32,610 nucleotides of DNA from Tepidiphilus sp. (GCA_028684345.1 JAQUGB010000003.1:1-32610), one strand, 5' to 3'. Positions 22,741-32,539 are shown, counted from the first letter of the stretch. Notes: a model not told the origin generated them from the sequence alone. Program-made: numbers and translations.

Positions 22741-23637
22741 CTAACCGGTCAATGCGGGGTTGGTCTGCACCGTCGCGATGTAGGTCATCAAGGCGACGGT
22801 ATCCTCGGGTGTGAGATCGACGAATTCGATGCCATAGCCCTTGGCCCCTTCGAGGGTACGATCCTCGATCTCACGCGATGAACGCACGATGGCCGGCACC
22901 GCCAGGATGATCTCCGAACCAGCGATCTCCAGCTTGAACTTGAGCTGAACGCGTTGCCCGACTTTCAGCGGATGGCGCGTGGCCAGCAGCCCTCCCCCCA
23001 CCGACAGATCGAGGATGACCCCGCCAAACGCCTGGTTGTCGTCGGAGACCACCGCCGCCACCAGGCGCACCGGGACGCGCTCGCTGCGCCGCAGTCGCAC
23101 CGCCATCACATCCATCGGATACATGAGATGCAGATGAGGGTAGGGGCGCGAGGCATTGACCAACACGGAAGAAGGGAAGACGAAGGCATAGGAACCGACG
23201 CTACCGCGCACCCGCAAGGCAGTGCCTTCGGGCACGAAGAGTGGCAACCCGTTTCGCTCCAAGGAGTCGACGATCACCGACTTGCCGCGCAGTGCCCCGA
23301 TGTAGCGCGCGAAATAGCGATCCTCTTCCTGGCCCAGCTGAACCTGCAAGACGGTGCCCGGTATGAGGCGCAGTTCCTCGAAATCGAGGTGGATCGCGTT
23401 TTTACCCGGTTCGTCCGCCTTTTCGACCACTTTCAGGGCGGTACCGATCGCCTGGCGAAAACGCCCGTCGGTGTTCAGGTTGCGCTCCGGCCCTTGGCGC
23501 AAGAGTTTTTCTTTCTCCTCGGCCGAGGCGATCACGTGCCCTTTCGCCAACAACAAGCGGCCGTGCCGGTCGTAGACGTCGAATGGAATGGGCTTACCGA
23601 CCAGAAATTCGCTGGGACGAACGGGAACCCGGAGCAC
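22741..23637 (-). CDS. PilZ domain protein with N-terminal extension
   Basis: A 298-residue protein. Residues 1-75 are an N-terminal segment of unclear fold (FDVYDRHGRLLLAKGHVI), followed by a YcgR-like beta domain (about 80-180) and a C-terminal PilZ domain with RLRRSERVPVRL and ILDLSVGGGLL, the cyclic di-GMP binding motifs. The start is GTG at 23637, with AGGAG eight bases upstream. It probably senses cyclic di-GMP and acts on an unknown partner; it lies outside the flagellar locus, upstream of an EEP-fold enzyme in a two-gene unit. It differs from the PilZ protein at 4714 in its extra N-terminal part. Confidence 0.83.
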   Translation of the reverse strand: MLRVPVRPSEFLVGKPIPFDVYDRHGRLLLAKGHVIASAEEKEKLLRQGPERNLNTDGRFRQAIGTALKVVEKADEPGKNAIHLDFEELRLIPGTVLQVQLGQEEDRYFARYIGALRGKSVIVDSLERNGLPLFVPEGTALRVRGSVGSYAFVFPSSVLVNASRPYPHLHLMYPMDVMAVRLRRSERVPVRLVAAVVSDDNQAFGGVILDLSVGGGLLATRHPLKVGQRVQLKFKLEIAGSEIILAVPAIVRSSREIEDRTLEGAKGYGIEFVDLTPEDTVALMTYIATVQTNPALTG

Positions 23638-23673
23638 CGAGCAGTCTCCTTTTCATGCCGAAACGGTCGATTC

Positions 23674-23703
23674 ATTCTAACCCGGCACCATCACGAACGG
23701 TAA
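23674..23703 (-). promoter_or_regulatory. Possible promoter for the PilZ-EEP unit
   Basis: On the minus strand TTACCG (23698-23703) and TAGAAT (23674-23679) are separated by 18 bases; the -10 is a 5/6 match and the -35 only 3/6. The start would lie near 23667, 30 bases before the GTG. The 137-base gap to the antiporter holds no other gene. Confidence 0.33.
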
Positions 23704-23762
23704 AAACACCACGAAAAACCGCACGACGTCGCGGATCGATGCAATCGTCCGGGACCTGACAC

Positions 23763-23777
23763 TTCAGCGCCTCCCTA
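23763..23777 (-). repeat. Single AGGGARRCGCTGAA repeat at the antiporter stop codon
   Basis: TTCAGCGCCTCCCTA on the plus strand is, on the minus strand, TAGGGAGGCGCTGAA; its first three bases are the antiporter stop codon. It matches the copies at 2802-2877 and 21859-21885 and again sits at a gene 3' end. No inverted partner was found nearby. Confidence 0.45.
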
Positions 23778-25631
23778 GGATCGCGCTCCAGCGTCGTGCT
23801 CGATCGGTCCGGGGCCGGCCGCATCGCCCTTTTCGCCTTCCTCCGGCAGATAAACGCCGAGCAAATACCATTCCGCCCCCGGTCGCGACGTGAATTCGGG
23901 CCCCACGCCACGCAGATTCCCCTTCGGATCGATCGCCAAAAGCAACTGCCCTCGAGCCGCAAACCGCTCCTGGTACGCCTCGAAAGTGAACGCCTCGCTC
24001 AAGCGAGTGGTATAGACTTTCCCTCCACGATCGAACAAGACGAGCAGTTCGGCCAGACCCACTTGCGGGCCACCCAGCAGACGCGCATAACGTCTATCCA
24101 GCACCTGCTGCCGTTTTTTGCTCACTTCTTCGGGCGTGAGCAACACATAGACGTTACCCCGCCCGAATTCCCGCTGATAGCGTACCGCCGCCAGCGCGTT
24201 CAACTCCGGATACGGCGACATCGCCAGCAGATACCCCACGCCGACGAGATCGAGCCGCCGGTCGGCTTCCGTCGAAACCACGTTGCCGAAAAAAGTCTCC
24301 AGCCCCGCCATGCGCGCCGTACGCGCGAGGGCATAATCGGTATCGGCGACGATCGTCCGAAAACCCAGCTTGGTGAGCGCCAAACCCAATTCTCGCCCCA
24401 GGCGATGCGCCCCCACGATCAGAACCCCGCGCGCTTGCGGCTCCGCCACCCCCAGACGTTGCGCCGCCAGACGGGCGGTGCCGCCGGCGAAGAGCACGGT
24501 GCCGATGATCACGGCGAACGTGAGCGGCACCAGAATCTCCGCCCCGGGGTGCCCCAATTCTCGCAAGCGCAAGGCAAAGAGCGCCGACACGGCCGCAGCC
24601 ACGATCCCGCGCGGCCCGATCCAGGCGATCATGGCTTTTTCCTGCCATCTCAAGCCGCTCCCCGTGGTCGAGGCCCACACTTTGAGCGGCTGGGCCACGA
24701 ACTGGATCGCCAGAAAGACCAACACCACCCCTTTGCCCACCTCGGCCAGGCGCTCCACGTCGAGCCGAGCGGCAAGGACGATGAAGAGCACCGAGATCAA
24801 CAAGATGGTGAGCGTTTCCTTGAACGAGAGGATGTTCTCGAGCGGCACCCCTTTCATGTTGGCCAGACGCATCCCCATCACGGTCACCGCCAACAATCCC
24901 GCCTCATGGGCGAGCATGTTCGCTGCCGTGAACACACCGACCACGAAAGCGAGCACAATGACATTGTCGAGATAATCGGGTACCAGATAATGACGCAACA
25001 TCCGACCCAGCAGCTCGGCCGCGCTCCAGCCGACGACGAACCCGACCGCCACCGCTTTGACGAACACCCACAGCGCCAGCCAGGCCGGAAGATCGGGCAG
25101 AGCACGGCTGACGAGAAACTGATAGACCAACACCGCTGCCAGTGCCCCGATCGGATCGATCACGATCCCTTCCCATCGCAGCACCGTGGCCACCTTGGCA
25201 CTAGGACGAACGAAACGCAGCAGCGGCACGATGACCGTAGGGCCCGTCACCATCACCAGCGCCCCGAAAAGCGCCGCCAAGTCCCAAGCCAGGCCGACGA
25301 ACACATGGGCAGCCGCCGCCGCCACGGCCCAGGTCAGCAGCGCGCCCAAGCTCACCAAGCGCAGCACGACCTGACTCATGCCTCTGAGTTCGCTGAACCG
25401 CAGGGTCAGACTTCCCTCGAACAGGATCACCGCCACCGCCAGCGATACCAAAGGAAAGAGCACAGGTCCGAACAAGCGATCCGGATCGAGAAATCCCAGC
25501 CCGGGTCCGGCCACGATCCCCAATATCAGCAAAAAGACGATCGCCGGTATCTGGGTTCGCCACGCCACCCACTGCGCCGCCACGCCGGCAACGACGATGA
25601 AAGCGAGCGTCAATAAAATGTTTTCATGCAC
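23775..25631 (-). CDS. Cation:proton antiporter, CPA family with C-terminal TrkA-N-like domain
   Basis: A 618-residue inner-membrane protein. About residues 5-400 hold a dozen or so hydrophobic helices of the Na+/H+ exchanger fold, with characteristic MVTGPTVIVPLLRFVRPSAK and WIGPRGIVAAAVSALFALRL. Residues about 405-520 form a Rossmann-type TrkA-N-like domain (GVLIVGAHRLGRELGLALTK, then TIVADTDYALARTARMAG), usually binding nucleotides to gate transport. A last ~90-residue region is of unclear fold. It likely exchanges Na+ or K+ for H+. The track starts at a TTG at 25676, but a perfect TATAAT lies at 25662-25667, so the GTG at 25631 with GGGAGA upstream is preferred. Ion specificity cannot be stated. 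Confidence 0.88.
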   Translation of the reverse strand: MHENILLTLAFIVVAGVAAQWVAWRTQIPAIVFLLILGIVAGPGLGFLDPDRLFGPVLFPLVSLAVAVILFEGSLTLRFSELRGMSQVVLRLVSLGALLTWAVAAAAAHVFVGLAWDLAALFGALVMVTGPTVIVPLLRFVRPSAKVATVLRWEGIVIDPIGALAAVLVYQFLVSRALPDLPAWLALWVFVKAVAVGFVVGWSAAELLGRMLRHYLVPDYLDNVIVLAFVVGVFTAANMLAHEAGLLAVTVMGMRLANMKGVPLENILSFKETLTILLISVLFIVLAARLDVERLAEVGKGVVLVFLAIQFVAQPLKVWASTTGSGLRWQEKAMIAWIGPRGIVAAAVSALFALRLRELGHPGAEILVPLTFAVIIGTVLFAGGTARLAAQRLGVAEPQARGVLIVGAHRLGRELGLALTKLGFRTIVADTDYALARTARMAGLETFFGNVVSTEADRRLDLVGVGYLLAMSPYPELNALAAVRYQREFGRGNVYVLLTPEEVSKKRQQVLDRRYARLLGGPQVGLAELLVLFDRGGKVYTTRLSEAFTFEAYQERFAARGQLLLAIDPKGNLRGVGPEFTSRPGAEWYLLGVYLPEEGEKGDAAGPGPIEHDAGARS

Positions 25632-25661
25632 CGATTTTCTCCCGGCTTCGATCCGTTCCCG

Positions 25662-25667
25662 ATTATA
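25662..25667 (-). promoter_or_regulatory. -10 box for the antiporter gene
   Basis: A perfect TATAAT on the minus strand would start transcription near 25655, about 24 bases before the GTG start and just ahead of its GGGAGA ribosome site. No convincing -35 box is at the correct distance. It argues against the upstream TTG start in the ORF track. Confidence 0.45.
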
Positions 25668-25691
25668 AGAGGACAATGGGTGCCGACCTGC

Positions 25692-25720
25692 TTGACCAAA
25701 GCCGATCGAGCCGCTAACGT
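25692..25720 (+). promoter_or_regulatory. Possible promoter for ilvBHC
   Basis: TTGACC (25692-25697, 5/6 match) is followed after 17 bases by TAACGT (25715-25720, 3/6). The start would be near 25727. The leader to ilvB contains a small hairpin, GATCC-TTGCAC-GGATC, but is too short for a leader-peptide attenuator of the enteric type. The weak -10 keeps confidence low. Confidence 0.35.
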
Positions 25721-25770
25721 TATGGGTTTACCCGATCCTTGCACGGATCATCCCCACGAGGTATACCCCC

Positions 25771-27486
25771 ATGCTCCTCACCGGCGCCGAAATCGTCGTC
25801 CAGTGCCTGCAGCGCGAAAACGTCAAATACGTCTTCGGCTACCCCGGCGGCGCGGTCCTGCACATCTACGACGCCTTCTTCCAGCAAGACGAGATCCGGC
25901 ACGTGCTCGTACGCCACGAGCAGGCCGCGGTGCATGCCGCTGACGGCTACGCGCGGGCGAGCGGCGAAGTGGGCGTGGCGCTCGTCACCTCCGGCCCCGG
26001 CGCGACCAACGCCGTCACCGGCATTGCCACCGCCTACTGCGACTCCATCCCCGTGGTGATCCTCTCCGGCCAGGTCCCCACCGCCATGATCGGGCAGGAC
26101 GCCTTCCAGGAAGTCGACACGGTGGGCATCACCCGCCCCTGCGTCAAGCACAACTTCCTCGTCAAGGACGTCGCCGAGCTCGCCGACACGCTCAAAAAGG
26201 CCTTCCACATCGCCCGCACCGGCCGCCCGGGGCCGGTACTCGTCGACATCCCCAAGGACGTCTCGGCCGCCAAGTACGAATTCCACTATCCCGAGACGGT
26301 GTCGATGCGCTCCTACAACCCCGTCGTCAAGGGGCACCAGGGGCAGATCCGAAAGGCCGTCAAGGCGCTGCGCGAGGCCGAGCGTCCCATCCTCTACGCC
26401 GGCGGCGGCGTGATCCTCGCCAACGCCGCCGACGAGCTCACGGCGCTCGCCCGCCGGCTGGGCGCCCCGGTCACCACCACCTTGATGGCGCTGGGCGCCT
26501 ATCCGGCGAGTGACCCCCAGTTCCTCGGCATGCCCGGAATGCACGGCACCTACGAAGCCAACCTCGCCCTGCATCACGCCGACGTCGTGCTTTCAGTGGG
26601 CGCGCGTTTCGACGACCGCGTCATCGGCAGCCCCGAGCACTTCGCCAGCGAACCGCGCACCATCATCCACATCGACATCGACCCTTCCTCCATCGGCAAG
26701 CGCGTCAAGGCCGATCTGCCCATCGTCGGCGACGTGCGCCACGTGCTCGCCGACTTCCTGCGCATCCTCGATGAAGAAGGCGTCACCGCCCCGAGCGAGG
26801 CGCTCGCCCCCTGGTGGGAGCGCATCGAACAATGGCGCGCCCGGCGTTGCCTCGCCTACGAGCAGCCGGCCGAAGGCCCGATCAAGCCGCAATACGTAAT
26901 CGAGACGCTGTGGAAAGTGACGAAGGGCGAAGCCATCGTCACCTCCGACGTGGGGCAACACCAGATGTGGGCGGCGCAATACTACCGCTTCGATCACCCG
27001 CGCCGCTGGCTCAATTCCGGCGGCCTGGGCACCATGGGCGTGGGTCTGCCCTACGCCATGGGCGCGCGCTTCGCCCGGCCCGATGCGCCGGTCGTGTGCG
27101 TCACCGGCGAAGCCTCGATCCAGATGTGCATCCAGGAGCTCTCCACCTGCAAGCAGTTCCGCCTGCCGCTCAAGATCGTCAATCTCAACAACGGCTACCT
27201 GGGCATGGTGCGGCAGTGGCAGCAGCTCTTCCACGGCGGGCGCTATTCCGAATCCTACATGGACTCCCTGCCCGACTTCGCCGCGCTCGCCCGCGCCTAT
27301 GGGCACGTCGGCATCCGCGTGGATCATCCCTCCGAGCTCGAACCGGCGCTCGAGCGCGCCTTCACCGAGCACGCCAACGAGCTCGTCTTCCTCGACGTTC
27401 TCGTCGATCCGCGCGAAAACGTCTATCCCATGATCCAGGGCGGCAAGGGGCTCACCGAGATGATCCTCTCGGCCGACGGCCTCTGA
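25771..27486 (+). CDS. ilvB: Acetolactate synthase, large (catalytic) subunit
   Basis: A 571-residue ThDP-dependent acetohydroxyacid synthase that joins pyruvate with pyruvate or 2-ketobutyrate, the first common step of valine, leucine and isoleucine synthesis. The three domains are in order: the N-terminal ThDP pyrimidine-binding domain with the catalytic glutamate in VRHEQAAVHAADGYARASG, the FAD-associated central domain (AERPILYAGGGVILAN), and the C-terminal pyrophosphate domain with TGEASIQMCIQELSTC and NNGYLGMVRQWQQLF. The usual GDG of the ThDP/Mg motif reads GEA here. The regulatory subunit gene ilvH follows after 23 bases, then ilvC. It could equally be named ilvI; both names are used for this subunit. 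Confidence 0.95.
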   Translation: MLLTGAEIVVQCLQRENVKYVFGYPGGAVLHIYDAFFQQDEIRHVLVRHEQAAVHAADGYARASGEVGVALVTSGPGATNAVTGIATAYCDSIPVVILSGQVPTAMIGQDAFQEVDTVGITRPCVKHNFLVKDVAELADTLKKAFHIARTGRPGPVLVDIPKDVSAAKYEFHYPETVSMRSYNPVVKGHQGQIRKAVKALREAERPILYAGGGVILANAADELTALARRLGAPVTTTLMALGAYPASDPQFLGMPGMHGTYEANLALHHADVVLSVGARFDDRVIGSPEHFASEPRTIIHIDIDPSSIGKRVKADLPIVGDVRHVLADFLRILDEEGVTAPSEALAPWWERIEQWRARRCLAYEQPAEGPIKPQYVIETLWKVTKGEAIVTSDVGQHQMWAAQYYRFDHPRRWLNSGGLGTMGVGLPYAMGARFARPDAPVVCVTGEASIQMCIQELSTCKQFRLPLKIVNLNNGYLGMVRQWQQLFHGGRYSESYMDSLPDFAALARAYGHVGIRVDHPSELEPALERAFTEHANELVFLDVLVDPRENVYPMIQGGKGLTEMILSADGL

Positions 27487-27509
27487 CCCACGGCACAGGA
27501 ACGAACGCC

Positions 27510-29050
<1,541 letters not shown>

Positions 29051-29053
29051 CGA

Positions 29054-29192
29054 ACACCTCGAATAACCTACTGCGCGGCTCCATGGCGGCGTTCTCCGGT
29101 GCTCGGATGCTCGCCTATCTGGGTGATATGTCTCGCATCCTGCGCTCCGGGCGCCTTGCCCTGTAGCCGCTCGCGACGGTTCTTCGAGGTGT
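29054..29192. repeat. 139-bp near-symmetric palindromic element between ilvC and tilS
   Basis: The 15-base ends, ACACCTCGAATAACC (29054-29068) and GGTTCTTCGAGGTGT (29178-29192), are inverted copies matching 14 of 15 bases. Inner matched pairs share one centre near 29123: GCGGCT (29075-29080) with AGCCGC (29165-29170), CCGGTGC (29096-29102) with GCTCCGG (29144-29150), GGATGC (29105-29110) with GCATCC (29135-29140), and TATC (29116-29119) with GATA (29125-29128) around a TGGGT loop. The whole unit can fold into one long imperfect hairpin. It fills the gap between convergent genes. It contains no convincing gene. It resembles ERIC- or MITE-like palindromic repeats in layout, and may serve as a bidirectional terminator. 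Confidence 0.75.
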
Positions 29193-29203
29193 CGCCTTGG
29201 ATA

Positions 29204-30238
29204 TCAACCGCAGCGATAAGCGGCGTCGCACCCCTGCGGCGCCGCCTCCACCCACAGGCGCTCGCCGCGGGCGCACAGCCACGCATCCCCCAGGGGAAAA
29301 CGCCATACCCCGCCTGAATAGTCCGCCGCCTGGCGCAATCCTTCTTCTAAACGCCGGTGGGTCGGCGGCAGGGCCGGCAGCCGCAGGGTTGCCCAGCGCA
29401 CCAAATTCTTCTGCCGATGAACCGGCAACCGCAAAAACTCCGCCCAATCCCAGCCGCCCTGTGGATGACGCGCCCGCTCGTCGTCGAGTGCGGCCAGATC
29501 GTCCAGCCCCTGCTGCGCCTCGGCCATGGTTTCGGCGGTGCGCGCGAGCACCGCGCGCACGCCCGGCAACCTTTCCTCCAGCTGCGGCAGAATTTCCCCC
29601 CGCAGCCAGTTGCGGGTAAATGCCGCGCTCGCATTCGACGGATCCTCGACCCAGCGCACACCGCGTTCCCGCGCCCAGGCGATGAGCGCCTCCTTGGGCA
29701 GATCGAGGAAAGGGCGCAGCCACCACGGCGCCGCCGCCCCGGCCAGGGGCGCCGGAGCGATTCGCCGCATCGCCGCGAGCCCGGCCACTCCGGAACCGCG
29801 CAGGAAACGAAAGAGCACCGTCTCGGCCTGATCGTCGCGATGCTGCGCGAGCACCAGCGAATCCCCCGGCACGGCGGCGAGCGCCTGCAGACGCGCCGAG
29901 CGCGCCGCCGCTTCCAGCCCCTTGCCGGCCGGCTGCACGCGCACGTACGCCACCTGCAGTGGGACATCGACCGCGGCGCAATGCGCGCGCGCCGCCTCGA
30001 CCCAGGCGTCGGCCTGAGCGAGGAGCCCATGGTGCACATGCACCGCCCTCAGTTCCAGCGGAAATTGGCCGCGCGCCGCGGCAAGCGCATGCAGCAGCAC
30101 GGTGGAGTCGACCCCGCCGGAAAACCCCAGCACGAGCCGCAGCGGCCGCGAGGGCAGCCGCGCCGCAAGCGATTCGATCGCCTCGAAGATCGCCGCGGCG
30201 ACCGGCTCGCGCTCAGGTGCGCTCGACGAAACGGCCAT
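29204..30238 (-). CDS. tilS: tRNA(Ile)-lysidine synthase (short form)
   Basis: A 344-residue TilS, which attaches lysine to C34 of the CAU-anticodon isoleucine tRNA so it reads AUA. The N-terminal PP-loop ATPase has [16 protein letters not shown] (40-45 the core), [15 protein letters not shown] and [19 protein letters not shown]; the conserved WVEDPSNAS and [12 protein letters not shown] follow. The middle TilS domain (about 230-300) is recognisable, but the C-terminal domain found in enzymes of about 430 residues is missing; the protein ends shortly after GERLWVEAA. Short TilS proteins are known (for example in Aquifex), so this may work. The ATG overlaps the end of accA by 26 bases, indicating coupled translation. 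Confidence 0.9.
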   Translation of the reverse strand: MAVSSSAPEREPVAAAIFEAIESLAARLPSRPLRLVLGFSGGVDSTVLLHALAAARGQFPLELRAVHVHHGLLAQADAWVEAARAHCAAVDVPLQVAYVRVQPAGKGLEAAARSARLQALAAVPGDSLVLAQHRDDQAETVLFRFLRGSGVAGLAAMRRIAPAPLAGAAAPWWLRPFLDLPKEALIAWARERGVRWVEDPSNASAAFTRNWLRGEILPQLEERLPGVRAVLARTAETMAEAQQGLDDLAALDDERARHPQGGWDWAEFLRLPVHRQKNLVRWATLRLPALPPTHRRLEEGLRQAADYSGGVWRFPLGDAWLCARGERLWVEAAPQGCDAAYRCG

Positions 30239-31175
30239 AGGAAGCCAGGCGCTGCTGGCGGCGCTCCACCAGCACCTCTGGCGCGAGCCCTTCGAGCTCG
30301 GCGAGCGCCTGCTGCAGATGTCCTTTGAGGATCTCGGCCGTCTTCTCCGGTTCGCGGTGCGCCCCGCCCACCGGTTCCGGCACGATGCCGTCGATCAGAC
30401 CCAAGGACAAGAGCTTGGGCGCGGTGATGCCCAGGATTTCGGCCGCTTCGGGCGCCTTCTCCGCGCTCTTCCACAGGATGGAAGCGCAGCCTTCGGGCGA
30501 GATCACCGAATAAACGGCGTGCTGCAACATGAGCACCGCGTCCCCCACGGCGATCGCCAGCGCCCCGCCCGAGCCCCCCTCGCCGATCACGGTGACGACT
30601 ACGGGCACGCGCAGCATGGCCATCTCGAAGAGGTTGCGCCCGATCGCTTCCGACTGTCCCCGCTCCTCGGCGTCGATTCCGGGATAGGCACCGGGCGTAT
30701 CGACGAAAGTGAAGATCGGCAGGCCGAACTTCTCGGCCAGTTTCATCAAACGCAGCGCCTTGCGATAGCCTTCGGGCCGGGGCATGCCGAAATTGCGTGC
30801 GATCTTCTCCTTGGTGTCGCGCCCTTTCTGATGGCCGATCACCATGCACGGCCGCCCCTCGAAGCGCGCAAGGCCCCCGACGATCGCCTTGTCGTCGGCG
30901 AAATGCCTGTCGCCGTGCAGTTCCTCGAAATCGGTGAAGATGCGCTGCACGTAGTCGAGCGTATAGGGGCGCAGCGGATGGCGCGCCACCTGCGTCGTTT
31001 GCCAGGCATCGAGCCTGGCGTAGAGCTCCTCGAGCTGCTTGCGCGCCTTCTTCTCCAACCGCTCGATCTCCTCGCTGATGTCGACGGCGGAAGCGTCGTG
31101 CGCGTAGCGCAGCTCGCCGATCTTCTCCTCCAGCTCAGCCACCGAGCGCTCGAATTCGAGAAAGACCCGTTTCAT
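30213..31175 (-). CDS. accA: Acetyl-CoA carboxylase carboxyltransferase subunit alpha
   Basis: A 320-residue AccA that, with AccD, transfers the carboxyl group from biotin to acetyl-CoA to make malonyl-CoA for fatty acid synthesis. The N-terminal helix [15 protein letters not shown] and the core motifs [38 protein letters not shown] and [15 protein letters not shown] are present. Of two in-frame ATGs, 31175 gives MKRVFLEFE, matching the usual AccA start; 31184 would add three residues. The track's 360-residue form extends into the upstream terminator. accA-tilS adjacency with overlap is common in betaproteobacteria. Confidence 0.95.
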   Translation of the reverse strand: MKRVFLEFERSVAELEEKIGELRYAHDASAVDISEEIERLEKKARKQLEELYARLDAWQTTQVARHPLRPYTLDYVQRIFTDFEELHGDRHFADDKAIVGGLARFEGRPCMVIGHQKGRDTKEKIARNFGMPRPEGYRKALRLMKLAEKFGLPIFTFVDTPGAYPGIDAEERGQSEAIGRNLFEMAMLRVPVVVTVIGEGGSGGALAIAVGDAVLMLQHAVYSVISPEGCASILWKSAEKAPEAAEILGITAPKLLSLGLIDGIVPEPVGGAHREPEKTAEILKGHLQQALAELEGLAPEVLVERRQQRLASYGRFVERT

Positions 31176-31203
31176 CAGCTTCATCCCGACCTGAGAAGTG
31201 GGA

Positions 31204-31209
31204 ATTTTA
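31204..31209 (-). promoter_or_regulatory. -10 box for accA-tilS
   Basis: On the minus strand TAAAAT (5/6 match) lies between the upstream terminator and accA, giving a start near 31197 and a leader of about 20 bases. No clear -35 box is present. Because the upstream gene ends in an intrinsic terminator, accA needs its own promoter and this is the only candidate. Confidence 0.35.
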
Positions 31210-31233
31210 CCCGAAGGCCGCCGCCGGGGCCCG

Positions 31234-31266
31234 AAAAAACGGAAAGGGTGCCCGAGCGCCCTTTCC
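31234..31266 (-). terminator. Intrinsic terminator of the Bax-inhibitor-1 family gene
   Basis: On the minus strand an 11-bp stem (GGAAAGGGCGC paired with GCACCCTTTCC, one G-T wobble) closes a 4-base TCGG loop and is followed by G and six T residues. It begins 26 bases after the stop codon at 31292. This is the clearest rho-independent terminator in the window and separates this gene from accA. Confidence 0.85.
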
Positions 31267-31291
31267 CGACGGAAGAAAACCGGCGTTCGGC

Positions 31292-31996
31292 TCAATCGTC
31301 GCCGTTGAACACTCCGAGCAGATGCAGCAGGCTCGTGAAGAGATTGAAGATCATGACGTAGAGGGAGACGGTCGCGAGGATGTAGTTGGTCTCGCCTCCG
31401 CGCACGATCTGACTCGTTTCATAGAGGATCAGGGCGGACATGAGCAGCACGAACATCGCGGACACGGCCAGCGACAACCCCGGCATCTGGAAGAAAATCG
31501 CAGCGAGTCCGGCGAGGAAGGCGACCAGCACGCCCACGAAAAGAAACCCTCCCATGAAGGAGAAATCGCGCTTCGAGATCGTGGCGTAGGCCGACAGACC
31601 CAGGAAAATCGCCGCCGTACCGCCGAAGGCCTGCATCACGATCGCCGAGCCGTTGGGCAAGGCCAAGTAAGCGGAGAGGATCGGCCCGAGGGTGTAGCCC
31701 ATGAAGCCGGTGAGCGCGAATACGGCGAGGATGCCACTCGCCCGGTTGGCGAGTTTGTGCACCAGAAACAGCAACCCGAAGTACCCCACCAAGGTGATGA
31801 TGACCCCCGGATGCGGCAAGCCCAAAGCCATGGACACACCCGCCGTCAGCGCGGAGAAGGCCAATGTCAGCGCGAGCAGGACGTAGGTATTGCGCAGCAC
31901 CGGATTGCTTACCGGCAATGCCGCACCCCGCGCCTGCGACAGGGGGATGGCTCGGGTTTGGGTGGAATCATTCCAGCGTTCGTCGATTCTTTGCAT
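31292..31996 (-). CDS. Bax inhibitor-1 / YccA family membrane protein
   Basis: A 234-residue integral membrane protein of the Bax inhibitor-1 (UPF0005) family. A ~30-residue cytoplasmic N-terminus precedes about seven hydrophobic helices, including [33 protein letters not shown] and the family-typical [20 protein letters not shown] before the last helix. E. coli YccA of this family modulates the FtsH protease; others act as pH-gated calcium leaks. The track starts at a TTG that is part of the ribosome site; the ATG at 31996, four bases after AAGGAGGG, is the real start. It has its own intrinsic terminator. Confidence 0.9.
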   Translation of the reverse strand: MQRIDERWNDSTQTRAIPLSQARGAALPVSNPVLRNTYVLLALTLAFSALTAGVSMALGLPHPGVIITLVGYFGLLFLVHKLANRASGILAVFALTGFMGYTLGPILSAYLALPNGSAIVMQAFGGTAAIFLGLSAYATISKRDFSFMGGFLFVGVLVAFLAGLAAIFFQMPGLSLAVSAMFVLLMSALILYETSQIVRGGETNYILATVSLYVMIFNLFTSLLHLLGVFNGDD

Positions 31997-32116
31997 CGTA
32001 CCCTCCTTCAAAATTTCGTTTCAGCGTACATGAATCACTCTGCTCCGCGCACCGAGAGCGCTGCCGCGCTTCGGGCGCCTCCCGACTGCCCGGCGCGAGG
32101 ATTTCTTCACGGACGC

Positions 32117-32437
32117 TCAGACTGGCAGCGGCAGCGGCTGCGGCCGGGCGAAGCGTCGTTCGAGCACGCGCTGCACACGCTTCACCGCACGTTCGACTGC
32201 CAACTGCGCCACGCGTTCCGTGACCGCGAACACCACCTGCGGGCGGTGCCGCAGACGCATCTGCACCACGCAGCGCTTGGCCCATGCCCCGGTTTCGTCG
32301 CGCACGTCGACCAACTTCACCCGTGCCCAGGTCACCCGGTCACGGAAGCGGCGGATCGCTCCGGAAAAACGGTGCGCCAGCTCCTCCTTGTCGATCTCTT
32401 CGCACGTTTGGCCTTCGCAAACGAGTTCCAGTTTCAT
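32117..32437 (-). CDS. HPF/RaiA family ribosome-associated protein
   Basis: A 106-residue basic protein. The pattern AIRRFRDRVTWARVKLVDV followed by AKRCVVQMRLRHRPQVVFAV and a last helix AVERAVKRVQRVLERRF fits the beta-alpha-beta fold of the short HPF/YfiA ribosome-hibernation family, which binds the 30S decoding region in slow growth. Similarity is to the divergent HPF-like proteins common in betaproteobacteria rather than to canonical HPF next to rpoN. Two ATGs lie side by side; 32437 is six bases from AAGGAGG and is chosen, 32440 is three bases away. It diverges from the LysR-type gene at 32540. The 120-base gap to the downstream gene shows no clear terminator. Confidence 0.75.
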   Translation of the reverse strand: MKLELVCEGQTCEEIDKEELAHRFSGAIRRFRDRVTWARVKLVDVRDETGAWAKRCVVQMRLRHRPQVVFAVTERVAQLAVERAVKRVQRVLERRFARPQPLPLPV

Positions 32438-32461
32438 CATGAGCCTCCTTCTGCTGATCAC

Positions 32462-32513
32462 AGCCTTGAAATTTTATTTTAGATCAAGCAGACTCAGATA
32501 AAATCAGAAAAAA
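32462..32513. promoter_or_regulatory. AT-rich divergent promoter region
   Basis: This is the most AT-rich stretch of the window. It holds TAAAAT boxes on both strands (plus: 32499-32504) and an inverted pair CTTGA (32465-32469) / TCAAG (32484-32488) with a 14-base spacer, a possible operator for the LysR-type regulator. Plus-strand transcripts would start near 32511. -35 boxes are weak. Confidence 0.4.
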
Positions 32514-32539
32514 ATGCAAAAACTCTTCGGGAAATTCGA

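Noticed and set aside
23796-25616. 606-residue plus-strand ORF antisense to the antiporter
   Set aside because: Highly polar His/Arg/Gln-rich composition, the complement of a membrane protein; no domain visible.
25725-25770. Attenuator with leader peptide ahead of ilvB
   Set aside because: Only a 5-bp hairpin; no short ORF rich in Ile, Val or Leu and no terminator T-tract.
29068-29286. Small ORFs within the ilvC-tilS gap
   Set aside because: They run through the palindromic element and into tilS, lack ribosome sites and resemble no protein; the palindrome explains the sequence better.
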